NCBI GenBank assembly: GCA_951804985.1
Contig: OX638132.1
Location: forward strand, 9,529,529 to 9,593,528
DNA: 64,000 nucleotides
Origin: Dryomyza anilis
Taxonomy: Eukaryota > Arthropoda > Insecta > Diptera > Dryomyzidae
Reading direction: 5' to 3'
In this document: positions 22,801 to 32,790 of the stretch, piece after piece
How positions within the stretch are numbered: position 1 is the stretch's first letter
Layout: each line of letters begins with the position of its first letter
Notes under the pieces: generated by a model
What the model saw: the letters and a program-made list of their open reading frames with translations, nothing else
What the model was told of the DNA's origin: nothing
The model's database searches: none
Program-made: the position numbers and the translations under genes

Positions 22801-24525
22801 TTACATACTAGAAAATACCATGACATTGCCATTAAGTTTATATGAAAAGATTTATTTTTTGTATACTATTAAATCAATAATTTTCCTATTGATCAATTTT
22901 AATGGGATTTGAGGGAATTTTTCTCTGTTTGTATGTATAAGTCATCAATATTATAAATGTTTTCATTATTATGATGCATTTTTCATCAATGGAAGATCGT
23001 TTATAATATTAATGAAATGTTTTCTAGTGTTCGTTTGAGTAAGCAATGTAAATTGTAAAATTGAGTAAATCTGTAAAAATAGATATTTAAAATTTTTGTA
23101 ATTTAATTTCAATTAATTTCTGGAAACATATTAGTCAATGAAATGTGGTTCATAATCAAAAAATGTGTGTCTCATATATTAAATTTTGTTTGATTAATAA
23201 TCCATTTCAATCTAAAGTTAAAATTGTTTCAAAACAGTATAAATAATATATTTTATAGTTTCTATTTTTTTTACTAATTACGATACTATTTTGTTATTAC
23301 AATATTTTACCTTATTCAATTGAGTCATCCGAGTCATCGCCCTTTTTATCGAATTGTCCGTCTGTAAGTTGATTCAAGATTACAGGAAAATTAATAAAGC
23401 TCAATCAATTAAACTTCGAAGTTAGATTCTTTATAAACCTAAACTGTTTGGTTTTGAAAATGAGAATGATTGGTCAATTATGACCTGCACCCAGAAAAAA
23501 ATACTATATAAATAATAGTTTTTTACTATTAAAAATAGTCAATAGGATAAATTAGTATATTAAACGGAAAATACCATTAAATACTAGAAAATACCATGAC
23601 ATTGCCATTAAGTGTATATGAAAAGATTGTTTTTTTTTGAATACTATTAAATCAATAATTGTCCTATTGACCAATTTTAATGAGATTTGAAGGAATTTTT
23701 TTCTGGGTGTGTGACTCAACCACTTCGGTTCAAATATCTCATATAGCAGGTATTATTTACTGCTGAATATTACTATCTTTCGGACTTTACTATCTTTCGG
23801 ACGAAGTAAACTTTTATTTTGTAAAAACCCCACTTTGCTTTATGATAAAAAATATAATAACGTTTTACTCGCGAAAAAAAATCTAAATTCGGTACGACAA
23901 TTTTTAGCGATTACAAATTTTGCAGTTATTTTCCGGATGCGTAAATCATGGAGACCTATTTCCCTACTTACAAATGTCCCTACTTCAAAATTTCCCATGT
24001 GACCAACTGGTACCTACCCCCTAGTAGAAATTTACCCTATTAGGGTAGACATGATTATGTCCAGATCATGTTCGTCATGTAACTGATCGGGTTTTGACAA
24101 CGAAAAAAATACCATGATCAGTTCGCAATCATGACCTTATTACAATTTCTACTAGGACTTATCGAAAAATAGTTATTTTAAAATACAAAAATACTAATTC
24201 CGAAAATATTTTTGTTTTCAGATCTGCATGAAATCTTTTAAACGCAAGGAGCAATTAACCCTGCACATTGTCATACACTCGGGTGAAAAGAAGCACGTCT
24301 GCATCGAGTGTGGAAAAGGTAAATACACTGCGAGAAATTTGCATTAATACCACTGAGATTTATTTAATTGTTTTTCGTTTTATAGGTTTCTATCGCAAAG
24401 ATCACTTGCGCAAACACACACGATCGCATATTGCACGACGCGTCAAGTCCGAGGTCTCGGCACAGAATGTAAATGCCGGCGGTAGCGGTAACAATGCGCA
24501 AAATAATGCGCTGCACGGTTCATGA
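13821..24525 (+). CDS. C2H2 zinc-finger protein, 4 coding exons, 388 aa
   Basis: Exons 13821-13941, 19063-19871, 24222-24318 and 24386-24525 join in frame with GT/AG ends; stop TGA at 24523. The start ATG follows GAACAACACG and begins MQYGQNISIPYSQPQ. Residues 1-215 are low-complexity (Asn, Gly, Thr, Ala rich). Residues 218-237 are a Lys/Pro-rich basic stretch that could serve as a nuclear signal. Four fingers follow, all C-x2-C-x12-H-x3-H: C253-H273, C281-H301, C309-H329 and C337-H357. Finger 3 is split by intron 2, finger 4 by intron 3. The spacer between fingers 3 and 4 is HSGEKKHVC, close to the canonical TGEKP linker. Role inferred: nuclear sequence-specific DNA binding. The finger block reminds me of D. 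melanogaster l(3)neo38, from memory only, so no symbol is given. Introns 1 and 2 are bloated by repeats; intron 3 is 67 bp. Alternative first exons are possible. Confidence 0.88.
14304..15041 (+). mobile_element. DINE-1-like element, full length (738 bp)
   Basis: Best copy of the family with 58678-59403. From 5' to 3': TATACCCTACACTAAGAGTG; GGAAGCATCTCCGGTATGG; CTTGATCAGCATGACCTCCT; a long GTCY microsatellite at 14439-14500; the palindrome GTCGGCTTAGACCGAC near 14950; and the 3' end CTAACCTTCCCAACTGGTT. Open frames through the microsatellite are by-products of its 4-bp repeat. Confidence 0.85.
15213..15397 (+). repeat. MITE family E, copy 2 (185 bp)
   Basis: Ends CACCCAGAAAAAAATTCCC and ...GTATTTTTTTCTGGGTG form an inverted repeat. 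The interior matches copy 1 at 364. Flanking dinucleotides are GA and TA, so the target duplication is not clean here. Confidence 0.75.
16755..16970. repeat. Degenerate CTACTCC minisatellite
   Basis: Five or six imperfect units of about 20-25 bp around TTTCTACTCC(N)TTTT. The core word CTACTCC is shared with the minisatellite at 11236-11300. Confidence 0.5.
17058..18333. mobile_element. Element N: MITE-like with two internal minisatellites
   Basis: Ends CACACAGAAAAAAATTG and ...TTTTTTTTTTCTGAG form a short inverted repeat with TA on both outer sides (17056-17057, 18334-18335). Inside, 17176-17590 holds about eight diverged units of about 51 bp (GGAGC-CTCAGAAAAT-GACTCATAAAAG). Positions 17940-18240 hold nearly three units of about 117 bp (GCTCAAATATGAGTGTTTTAGGAGTAATAAAAG...CTACCCAGGGGTTGG). 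No transposase remnant. Confidence 0.65.
20222..21205 (+). mobile_element. Repeat family U, copy 1, with two internal minisatellites
   Basis: Begins near ACTAGCTGGACCCGTGCACG and ends CAGACGGACCAAGAGTTTTA then TATATATAGAT. These ends resemble a widespread insect interspersed repeat type (class not certain). The 3' block (GGTACCACGCCCCTTTGTCC; CCTCCGGACTCCATAGTATC; AATCGGTTCAGCGGTTTAG) recurs at 22170-22362. The middle is two minisatellites: 20441-20640 (about 19 bp, GTAGAATTCTTCCCG type) and 20644-20925. Confidence 0.6.
20644..20925. repeat. 15-bp minisatellite, about 18 units
   Basis: Tandem units of GTGTGGTGAGTTTTA with single-base variants. Because 15 is divisible by 3, open frames with VVSFS or LTTLK periodicity run through on both strands; these are artefacts of the repeat. 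Confidence 0.9.
21266..22110. repeat. Low-complexity and minisatellite block inside intron 2
   Basis: 21266-21350 has short repeats of ACATCCAATGAATTA type. 21520-22110 is T-rich, built of TTTTTGTGTTTTTGCTTTTG words. Hydrophobic Phe/Cys-rich open frames here are translation artefacts. Confidence 0.7.
22170..22362 (+). mobile_element. Repeat family U, copy 2 (3' part)
   Basis: AAAGTACCACGCCCCTTTGTCC, CCTCCGGACTCCATAGTATC, AAATTTCAGTCAAATCGG, CAGACGGACCAAGAATTTTA then TACATATAGAT. Co-linear with the 3' end of copy 1 at 21020-21205. Preceded by the T-rich tract instead of the minisatellites of copy 1. Confidence 0.65.
22363..22640. repeat. Degenerate AATGAAATAA(C)NCCC minisatellite
   Basis: Irregular units of 15-25 bp such as AATGAAACAACGCCCAAAAC and GAAATAACCCCCAAATTAAG. 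Related to the CCAATGAAATAA repeats at 21266, each set following a copy of family U. Confidence 0.55.
22712..22931 (-). repeat. MITE family E, copy 3
   Basis: CACCCAGTAAAAAACACTAT to ...GGGAATTTTTCTCTGTTTG. Reverse orientation relative to copies 1 and 2; the right terminus is decayed. Confidence 0.7.
23325..24012 (+). mobile_element. Diverged DINE-1-like copy, broken by MITE E copy 4
   Basis: Recognisable in order: CGAATTGTCCGTCTGT, a segment like the family's GGTCTATTGTGACCTG, then after the insertion CAACCACTTCGGTTCAAATATCTCATAT, AAATCTAAATTCGGTAC, TTTTCCGGATGCGTAAATCATGG and CAAAATTTCCCATGTGACC. Much older than the copies at 14304 or 58678. Confidence 0.6.
23488..23709 (-). mobile_element. 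MITE family E, copy 4 (222 bp), within DINE-1
   Basis: CACCCAGAAAAAAATACTAT to ...GGAATTTTTTTCTGGGTG, with TG on both sides (23486-23487, 23710-23711). Joining the flanks gives GACCTGTGACTC-like DINE-1 sequence, so both the insertion and the TG duplication are visible. Confidence 0.8.
24020..24156. repeat. MITE family R, copy 1 (137 bp)
   Basis: Inverted ends CCTAGTAGAAATTTACCCTA and ...TTATTACAATTTCTACTAGG. Internal TCATGTAACTGATCGGGTT is shared with 27024-27159. It lies 66 bp before the acceptor of exon 3 without disturbing it. Confidence 0.8.
24319..24385 (+). other. Intron 3 of the zinc-finger gene (67 bp)
   Basis: GTAAAT...TTTTATAG, phase 1, typical short fly intron between the two cysteines of finger 4 and its hydrophobic core. 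Confidence 0.85.
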
Positions 24526-24720
24526 GGATCGTACAAGGACTTTTGGTAAATTTATTGTAAAAATTTTGAACAACAGCAACGACGTACCAAAAGCTTCTTG
24601 GAAAATCTTCACCCACAAACGCTGAAAATTATCGAAGTGGTATTTGTTGGTACAGCTGAAAAATTTTACAATAATTTATCGAACGTCCTGCTAAGCGGCG
24701 TTAAACATACAACAAAATTA
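24526..24720 (+). other. Proximal 3'UTR with a predicted hairpin
   Basis: Immediately after the TGA, 24534-24568 (AAGGACTTTTGGTAAATTTA...) and 24655-24690 are imperfect reverse complements sharing GGAC, TAAATT and ATTGTAAAA(A)TTTT. The stem would be about 33 bp with a loop near 85 nt. Confidence 0.5.
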
Positions 24721-27023
24721 TACTCTCGTATTTTTATATAGTTTAAAATTTTGCAATATTATTTTATATTTAGTTTATTTTATTATTTTTATTAATTTTG
24801 TTAAAATTTATTTAATTAATTTTAAAAAATTTTGTAATATTTAAAATTCAAAATAGCAACAAAAATTGTATGAATGCTAAACAGTTCGCACAAACTTTGT
24901 TGTTAACAAAAATTCATACAAACTAGCAACAAATGTAGCAATGATAGCAATTGAAATGTACAAAAGTAAAAGGAAAAAAGTAGACATTTTTGTTGGTGGA
25001 TCTGTGATCTTTAACTGGCTATAGTAGCTCTCTTAAACCGTTAAATGCAATTTAATAAATTGGAAGAAAACGCGAAACATAAAACTAAAACTTGAGGCGG
25101 TTTATTTGAATTAAGTTTATTTTTTTATTTTTTTTATTACTACCTTTAATACATAACGTGCAATTTTATTTTTACGATTTACGATTTTTATGTTTAACAG
25201 ATATTTTTATACTTTTAGAGATATAATTTACAAACAAAACAAAATGTTTATTTTATACAAATAGATGCTAAATACTATTTAGGTGTGCATTCAGCTTCCT
25301 TTTTTTTTGAGTTGTAAGTCACAAACATTCCGCCAGATTCAGACCACTAGACATAGTAATCGGCACCGAACAAAATAGACTATTCTCCAAAAATCTATGT
25401 CGATTCTCAATAAGTGGCTGCATTATTTAGTCATATTTAGGTATTTAGTTGTTTGTAAGACAATTCAAACAATTACAACACATTGTTAGAATTGTAAGCT
25501 AATTATTTAGTGTTTTTACAATACGCACTTTGATAACAAAACAAATGGTGTAATATTTAAGTCACATTTTAAAGCGTTTGAGTTAATGTTTAGTAATGAA
25601 GTGAATTAATTTTTACACGTTGTATACGTTAATTACCACAATTATTAGTAAACATTTAAAATTACGGTGTCATAATTAGTACAGGCGCATTTTTCACATT
25701 ATCCAATACGACAACTTAATAGACTTGCTATCTCGAGAATACAAAAATAGACTTTAAAGAATTCATATTTTCCAAAAACTAAATATTACTATTTCCATAA
25801 AATGGTTGATCAGCAGAACGTATTAAATATATATATTAAATTATTGTACATGCCTGTGTAAACTTACGTGCCCCACGTAAACTTAAAGTTCGGGTGTGAA
25901 AATTCTCCGTTGGTACCTACGATTATGTTAAAACAACAACAAGAAACAAACAAACAAAAAAAGTTCAAACACTTTAAGCAAGTGACGCAAACACTGTTCA
26001 AATTATGGCATTTGATTCAAATAAAATACAACAAACAAACATAATTACTATAATAGTTTATAACAAATAATCTACATAATATAATAACTATATATACCAA
26101 ATAATATACTCACATAAACTATATACATCTAATAACAATACCCTGCAGTGAAATCTATACTAGTAGAATAAATATGTATAGTAACCATGTTTCCAAAATC
26201 GGTAACTAGTAGGGCTGTGCGATTAATCGTTTTATCCGAAAGTCTGGTTAATCGTAATCACGATTAATCAATTATTCGATTAATCGTATTTTATGATTAA
26301 CCGAAAATACGATTAATCGATTAATCAACTTCTGTGTTCCAGTTTAAAGTAGGATTAAATGAACTAGTTTATAGACTGACTATAAAAAATGAGTCTATAG
26401 ACTGGTTAAAAGAATCTTGTTTAAAAACTACTTAAATGTAATGTAAGAGGGGACGATTGACACATCGTAGGACATGAGCATTGAAATAATTACAGTTCAT
26501 TGTATGAAAATGGGGTCGAATTCAGGCTAGTTGAGTGTCTACGGAGAACTAGACCAATACTAGTATTCAACTAGTCCTTTACACTGCAGGGTAGCCACAA
26601 AGAAACAATCGGGCATGTTTCCAAATTAATTTTTGATTGAAATTCGAATATCGAATTAAATTTGAACGGTTTGTGTTCAATTTAAAAACATAAATTGTGA
26701 AAACAAATTTTGGGAATTGATTTCACAAACGAATTGAAATTCATATACGATATACGAAATTGGGAACATGCCTCGAATTAAGTAGATTCACGAAATGTAT
26801 TATGTACGTTTATAAAATGCTACAATATTTTCCATACGAAAGTAAAAAATAAAATATAATATATAACGAAAAATCTAAAATATCCAACTTCCCTGCAAAT
26901 CATTTGATGATAATTTTTAAATTAGATATAACAATGATGAATTTTCGATGTAATACTTATAGGCCCGCAACTATAGTCAAAATAACATGGAGCTTATAAA
27001 CTCCAGTTTAAAATTGTCTATAC
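24721..27023. other. AT-rich 3' flank of the zinc-finger gene
   Basis: Probably 3'UTR then intergenic. Candidate polyadenylation signal AATAAA at 25054-25059; others follow, so the transcript end cannot be fixed. 25280-25400 is less AT-rich and non-repetitive. Nothing else is recognised apart from the block at 26218. Confidence 0.4.
26218..26328. repeat. Cluster of CGATTAATCG palindromes
   Basis: At least six occurrences of ATTAATCG/CGATTAAT in about 110 bp, several as perfect palindromes, opening with GGGCTGTGCGATTAATCG. May be a minisatellite core of a small element or a cluster of homeodomain-type TAAT sites. Confidence 0.5.
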
Positions 27024-27159
27024 CCTAGTAGAAATTTACCCTATTAGGGTATACGTGATAATGTCTAGATCATGATCGTCATGTAACTGATCGGGTTGTG
27101 ACAAGGAAAAAATGTAATGATCAGTTCTCTGTAATGACCCTATTACAATTTCTACTAGG
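27024..27159. repeat. MITE family R, copy 2 (136 bp)
   Basis: CCTAGTAGAAATTTACCCTA to CAATTTCTACTAGG; interior matches copy 1 at 24020 with few changes. Confidence 0.8.
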
Positions 27160-27298
27160 ATAGTTATGCACCAAAATTTGAACATTGAATCGTGTATTCT
27201 TTAGAATTATTGTTAAAAACATAAAATTTTCTGAACAAATAATATTTGTTTATAGAAAATAAAGCCATTTACGATATCATCTCGATATCATACTAGAT

Positions 27299-27536
27299 AT
27301 CATCGTTGTAGAACGGAAAGTCACCAAATACATTTTTGTGAAAAACTTAAATTTCGATTGATTAATATTATAAAAAGTAATTGAATCATTTTTAAAGTTG
27401 AAATACCAATTGATAGATTTAAATTTGTCTATCATGCGTTCATCGATCAAAAATTGACAGATATATAAATATTTTTGTAAATGAATATTTGGCATTTTGA
27501 AAATGTATTTGGTGACTTTTCTTCTACAACGACGAT
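27299..27536 (+). repeat. MITE family G, copy 2 (238 bp)
   Basis: ATCATCGTTGTAGAACGGAA...TTCTACAACGACGAT. Interior AAAATTGACAGATATATAAA and GAATATTTGGCATTTTG match copies 1 and 3. Confidence 0.85.
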
Positions 27537-27813
27537 ATGTTTGTTTTTTATCATTTTTGTACCATTATAGATTATCGAAAACAATAATTTGAGCCGATAA
27601 ATGATATTGTTTGGTTTGTTAGGTTAGCACAGACATAACGATATATAAAACAGTTCGTGAATTCCCATAATATCATTATAATGCATATAACTATAACACT
27701 GTATTTTGTTGTAATACGCAAATTAACACAAAAAAAGTTCACCAACAACCAAGATTCATCATATTGATGATTTCATTCATTGAACTAAAATCGTATTTAA
27801 TCACTTTCAATAT

Positions 27814-28050
27814 ATCGTCGTTGTAGAACGAAAAGCCACCAAATACATTTTCAAAATGCCAAATATTCATTTACAAAAAAAATGTATATATCTGTCAATT
27901 TTTAATCGATTATAAGAAAATGTTAATCTATCAATTGATATTTCAACTTTACAAATGCATCAATTACTTTTTATAATATTAATCAACAAACTCGAAATTT
28001 AAGTTTTTCATAAAAATGTATTTGGTGACTTTTCGTTCTACAACGACGAT
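27814..28050 (-). repeat. MITE family G, copy 3 (237 bp), inverted
   Basis: ATCGTCGTTGTAGAACGAAA to TTCGTTCTACAACGACGAT, opposite in orientation to the copy 277 bp upstream. Confidence 0.85.
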
Positions 28051-28223
28051 ATTTTAAAACAACAAATTTCAAACAAAAATGTACACATTTATGTATTTAT
28101 AATTCTTATAAGATTTATGGTATTTAAATAAGTATGGTTAATGCACAAAATTCATTAATATGATGTACACTTAATTCATTAATATGATGAAATGGAGTCT
28201 TCGCATAATTAGCAATTAAATAT

Positions 28224-28588
28224 TTAGCGTATTCATAGTTTCATTTTATTAGTACGACCATGTACGAATACGACAGTACGGCAATTGAACTGTGAGCACC
28301 ACTTTTCTGCTTGTTCAAATAATTCGACAAATAAATGCAGCTGATTCTTATAAATTTGGGATTTTTTTCAAGAGATCATAAATATTCCTCGATTTTAAAA
28401 TTTTTCTTCCTTTCACAAAATACGACACCAAAACACATGTATCATGGCTACTCTTAAATACAACACTTGTGGTATTTCTTTTTTATAAGGGATGCAACAA
28501 CAAATTGACGTTTCTGTGTTATTGTATCGTATATATACTACATAGGACGAATACCTTACTAAAATACGACGAACTGTGAATACGCTAA
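28224..28588 (+). repeat. MITE family H, copy 2 (365 bp)
   Basis: TTAGCGTATTCATAGTTTCA to ...GAACTGTGAATACGCTAA, inverted ends of about 17 bp. Interior GAATACGACAGTACGGCAAT and GGGATGCAACAACAAATTGA match copy 3. Lacks about 50 bp present there. Confidence 0.85.
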
Positions 28589-28615
28589 TTATAAAGCTTA
28601 TAAGAATTATAAATA

Positions 28616-29467
28616 CACTCTAAAAAAGGAATGTTTATAAAATACTTGTGGGAAGCTATCGGTTATTTCTAGTAAAAACATATTGGGTGGCAGAAATACT
28701 TATTGTTAGTCGTAAATTATAATGGCTTATTGCAAACAATTACACAATTCTAGTGCTTGAACAAAACAATATCTAATTTCTTAAAAACATTTAAAATGTT
28801 TACCAAGAACACTCTATAAAAGTCACTTCAATTATTACTCCCAAACACTCATTTGTTACCAGTAAATAATGAAAGTGTTTAAGATAAGTAATAAATACAT
28901 GACATTTCTTTGGGACAAACACTAAGTGTTTCCGCAATCTATTTTAAAAGTGTTTGCCCTAAATACTAAAAGCTTGTCGGAAAAATGCATCGATGTGTTA
29001 TAGTGTTTCCTTAGTGTCCATCAATATCAGTCGAAATAAAAGGTTTATTTTCGCCAGACGTTCGTTTACGCGACTTGTCGAATAATCTACCCTGGAATTC
29101 TGCATTATTCGACATGTCGCGTAAATGAGTGGCTGCCGCAATAAAAAAACCTTTTGCTTTGATTGAATTTGCCGAACACTACAAATATTTGCCGGAAACA
29201 CTTCAAGTCTTTTTGGGAAACACTACCAAATTTTGAAATATTTGTGGAAAACTCTTCAAATATTTGTGGGAAACACTTTTTTTGGGAATCACTTTTCGTA
29301 TTTGTGAGTAACACTTTTCGTGTTTGTGGGAAACACTACAATTATTTGTGAGAAACACTACAGATCATTTGAGAGAAACACTTCGATTATTTCCTACAAA
29401 TGAGCTTGCAAACACTTTAGTGTTTGTTTGAGAAAGTGTTTACAGGGAACGATATTTTTTTTGTGTG
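28616..29467. mobile_element. Element V: MITE-like with GGAAACACT minisatellite
   Basis: Ends CACTCTAAAAAAGGAATG and ...TTTTTTTTGTGTG, with TA on both outer sides (28614-28615, 29468-29469). From about 29165 to 29425, eight or more diverged units of about 30 bp occur (GGGAAACACTACAAATATTT type). No real coding potential. Confidence 0.55.
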
Positions 29468-29469
29468 TA

Positions 29470-30546
29470 CATAAATGTGTAAATACAGACACATTGTTGT
29501 TTGAAATTTGATGTTAAAAATAATATTGAAAAGTAACTTTTGTCGATTTGACTTATAAGCGACTTAATTTTCAATTAAAATTCAATAAATTTGTTGACAT
29601 TTGAAATATTTTTGAGGTTACAAAAAAAAGTCGACTATTTTATCGATTAAATTTTATTCATTCAACTTAAGTTGTAAAAATTATCATGTGTTCTCGAATA
29701 AAATTGTTTCAAACGTTCTTCAGAAACAATTTGAATTGGTGCAACTAAAAGTTTAATTTTGTCGATCGGTGTTATCAATGCATTTTAATGATATTACCAA
29801 TAAGTACTCCAAATACTCCAAAGAAATAAATTTAAAAAAAAATTACAGCCAGACAGCATACAGAAAAAAAGAAAAATACGAATATTTACACAATAAACTA
29901 AATTTAAATAACATAGATTATGATGTATTATGTATCGTACAGTTATTTTACAAATTATACAATGGTTAAATACAACAACAACAAAAATAAAACACAGTAG
30001 CTATAAATAATTAAATAATAAAAAACACACAAATTAAAAAGTTTAAGAAACAAAACCAAAATTATAATTAAAAATAAAACATAAAAAACGTGCAAATTAC
30101 ATAGATTACAATATAAGAGAGGTATTCACGACAAACAGCGCAAATTGTTTTAATGGCGTAAAATGCTACATTACGCGTGAATTGCTCGTGCATACACAGA
30201 CTCCATCAATAATTTACGATCTCTAGCAAATAGTTATAATAAATAATAATTAATAATTTCATATTGCAAATCAATATTATAACAAATAAAACCATACTTG
30301 CAAAAAGTACAAATCTTTTTTTTTTGTAAAAATACTATACAACATACCATGGTTATGTGCACATAATCGTACAATATATTGAAATGACTTCAAAACAATT
30401 TATGAAAAGATAAGTTTTAAACCAACACAAAAAAAAGTATTAACAAGACCGCGTATATTAGTAAGTAGTAAGTAAACAGTTCATAAGTATTATGAACAAA
30501 CAGATCATTTATCACATATTCATTCACAGCGGAGGTATAAGCAGTA
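29470..30546. other. AT-rich intergenic DNA, nothing recognised
   Basis: Very AT-rich, many A runs and AATAAA words. The short frame at 29769-29969 is Lys/Asn/Tyr-rich in line with base composition and is not supported as a gene. Confidence 0.45.
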
Positions 30547-30681
30547 CCCGAGTAGATATTATACGACGAGGGCCACAATCGAGAACTGATTGATTTTCTT
30601 TTTTTATTCATTTATTCTTATTATATAATAAGATGAAGAACTGTATCAGGTCTAGCCTAATAGGGTAAATTTCTACTCGGG
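30547..30681. repeat. MITE family R-like, copy 3
   Basis: CCCGAGTAGATATTATACG to ...CCTAATAGGGTAAATTTCTACTCGG. Inverted ends are close to family R (CCTAGTAGAAATT) but with CCCGAGTAG. Possibly a sister family. Confidence 0.5.
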
Positions 30682-31664
30682 AGTTGGAAGTGTAATATAA
30701 ATACTCACTCATACTCAATTTATGTCTGATTTTTTTTTTACTGTATCTGAATTTATTTGAGTTTATTGTTTGTATTTTATAGTTTAGTGGTATTAAACTG
30801 ATTTTCAATAATATAATATAGTTGTAGATGTAAAAGGAACTAAATACCAAATATCAATTTATGTGTCAATACTGTAAAAGGTATTTGTTGCATTTTAAAA
30901 TATAAAATATGATTAGGAAATTATGAATTTAAATTTCAATTGGAACCCAGCATAGAAATTTGTTGGGCCAAGCAACGCATTGTCTAACCAACTTATTCTT
31001 CAACCAACTAATTTGGTTCTCTCAAAATTTATGTCAGTTTTTATAACCACATCCAAAAAGAGATAATGTTTAGACTAAACCAACTTAGATCAATTTCAGA
31101 ACCGAATATGGCAGTTCCATCCACCAATTCATAGAAACTTCATTATAACCAAATGAAGTTTGTTGTTACAACTAATTTTTTTCTAGAAAACTACCATTAC
31201 TGATCGGAAATATATAATATTTAAATATTAAATTGACAGAAATTTGACTGAAAGACTGATCCTAAATGAACATTTAAAAACACACAACTCTAATTTTATT
31301 TTAATAAAATCTATTTGTTAACCGAATTTTAATATTAACATGATATATTATTTTATCAAGTTTATTTTTTCTAAAGTGTTAGATCAGTTTACCTTAAGTA
31401 GTCTTCAGATTATTTTCGCCGTAAAGTATGGAATGCCTGAACTAAATTTCAACTTAGACTTACCCTAGTCGACCCTCTTCATGAATATGTTAGGAGGTAT
31501 TTGCTAGGGATGTCTTATTATATTCTGATCAAGATCGGATGTGAAATGAAGCTCCTTATCATATTTTTAAAAGGTATTTTGTTAGTTTTATTTCTACAAA
31601 AAAAATAAAATCCAAAAATGTTCACATTATTGTCGGCTTTTGTGCATTAACATTTATAACACAA
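30682..31664. other. Intergenic; possible decayed family B at about 31310-31570
   Basis: 31440-31545 (CCCTAGTCGACC, TATTCTGATCAAGATCGGATG) resembles the right part of repeat B at 56935-57010 and 61945-62000. The rest is AT-rich, nothing recognised. Confidence 0.3.
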
Positions 31665-32081
31665 TTAGCGTATTCACAGTTTCATGGTATTAGTACTACC
31701 ATGTACGAATACGACAGTACGGCAATTGAACTGTGAGCATCACTTGTCTGCTTGTTCAAAGATTTCGTCAAATAAATGCAGCTGATTCTTATAAAATTAT
31801 GATTTTTTGAAATGATCATAAATATTTCACTATTTGAAAAGTAAAACAAATAAATTAACATTTTATGTGCACTATTTGTCTTAAATTTTACCATTTATCT
31901 TCATTTCACAAAATACAACACCAAAAAACATGCCTCAGGGCTACTCTCAAATACAACACTTGTGGTATTTCACTTTTATAAGGGATGCAACAACAAATTG
32001 ACGTTTCTGTGTTATTGTCCCGTATATATACTACATGGTACGAATACCATAATAAAATACGATGAACTGTGAATACGCTAA
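31665..32081 (+). repeat. MITE family H, copy 3 (417 bp)
   Basis: TTAGCGTATTCACAGTTTCA to ...GATGAACTGTGAATACGCTAA. Longest copy seen; the copies differ mainly by a block of about 50 bp near 31830-31885. Confidence 0.85.
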
Positions 32082-32628
32082 ATATATAGTTTTCTTTAAA
32101 GTTGCCGCTTATAAATGTCTAATAATACAATCGATATATTTGTCTCAATCATATAAATAAAATATTATTTTATCGCACTTCATCCCATGTAATTTGCATT
32201 ACTCTATTTAAAAACAACATTATAAATTTCAATATAATGATAATATGAATGAAATATTTTTGAAAAAATTAATTATTAAATTTCGATAATAATTTTAATA
32301 AAAATAAATGCAACAAAGAACAATGTTACTCAGGGATGCAGTCTCCAAAAAAGAAAAAAACAACTAACAAATAAATAAATTTCGCAATATTTAAAAACAA
32401 AAAGTAAATTTAAAAAGTTAAAAGTGAAATAAATGCAATGAATTTCAAAATTATTAAGTAACAAAACACAAAAACGAAATTTAAAATTAAATTAGTATAT
32501 GTAAATGTAAAAAAAAAACACAAAGTATTCAATAAACGCATATAACTAATGTAAAACAATTATATTCATGTAACACTTATTTATTTTTTAAATTTAATTT
32601 TTTATTATTAAATATATTTTTATTTACA
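32082..32628. other. AT-rich intergenic DNA
   Basis: Nothing recognised. A-rich tracts; an AATAAA word at 32530. Confidence 0.4.
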
Positions 32629-32790
32629 GTGGGACAGAAAACGCAAAAGCAGTGAGTTGATAGTGGTTGTGCGGGGTTAACTTTATTTTTACTAGACATC
32701 GGTCCAGTCTGTCTGATTTGGGGTCCCCAGCAATAGGTGGCTCAAGATGAACCGCATTGAATTATTGTGATGATAATATACATAATTATG
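32629..32790 (+). other. Isolated GC-richer stretch after a splice-acceptor-like site
   Basis: TTTTTATTTACAG ends at 32631, followed by TGGGACAGAAAACGCAAAAG and about 130 bp of unusually GC-rich, non-repetitive sequence. In the frame beginning TGG it is open for only 16 codons. It might be an alternative last or 3'UTR exon of the upstream zinc-finger gene, but the donor is unknown. Confidence 0.25.

Larger units (their letters stand above)
19872..24221 (+). other. Intron 2 of the zinc-finger gene (4.35 kb), repeat-filled
   Basis: Donor GTGAGT at 19872; acceptor TTTTTGTTTTCAG ending 24221; phase 0, cutting finger 3 between its two cysteines. Contents: family U repeats and minisatellites (20222-22640), MITE E copies 3 and 4, a diverged DINE-1, and MITE R copy 1. 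Positions 19872-20221 show nothing recognised. Confidence 0.85.
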
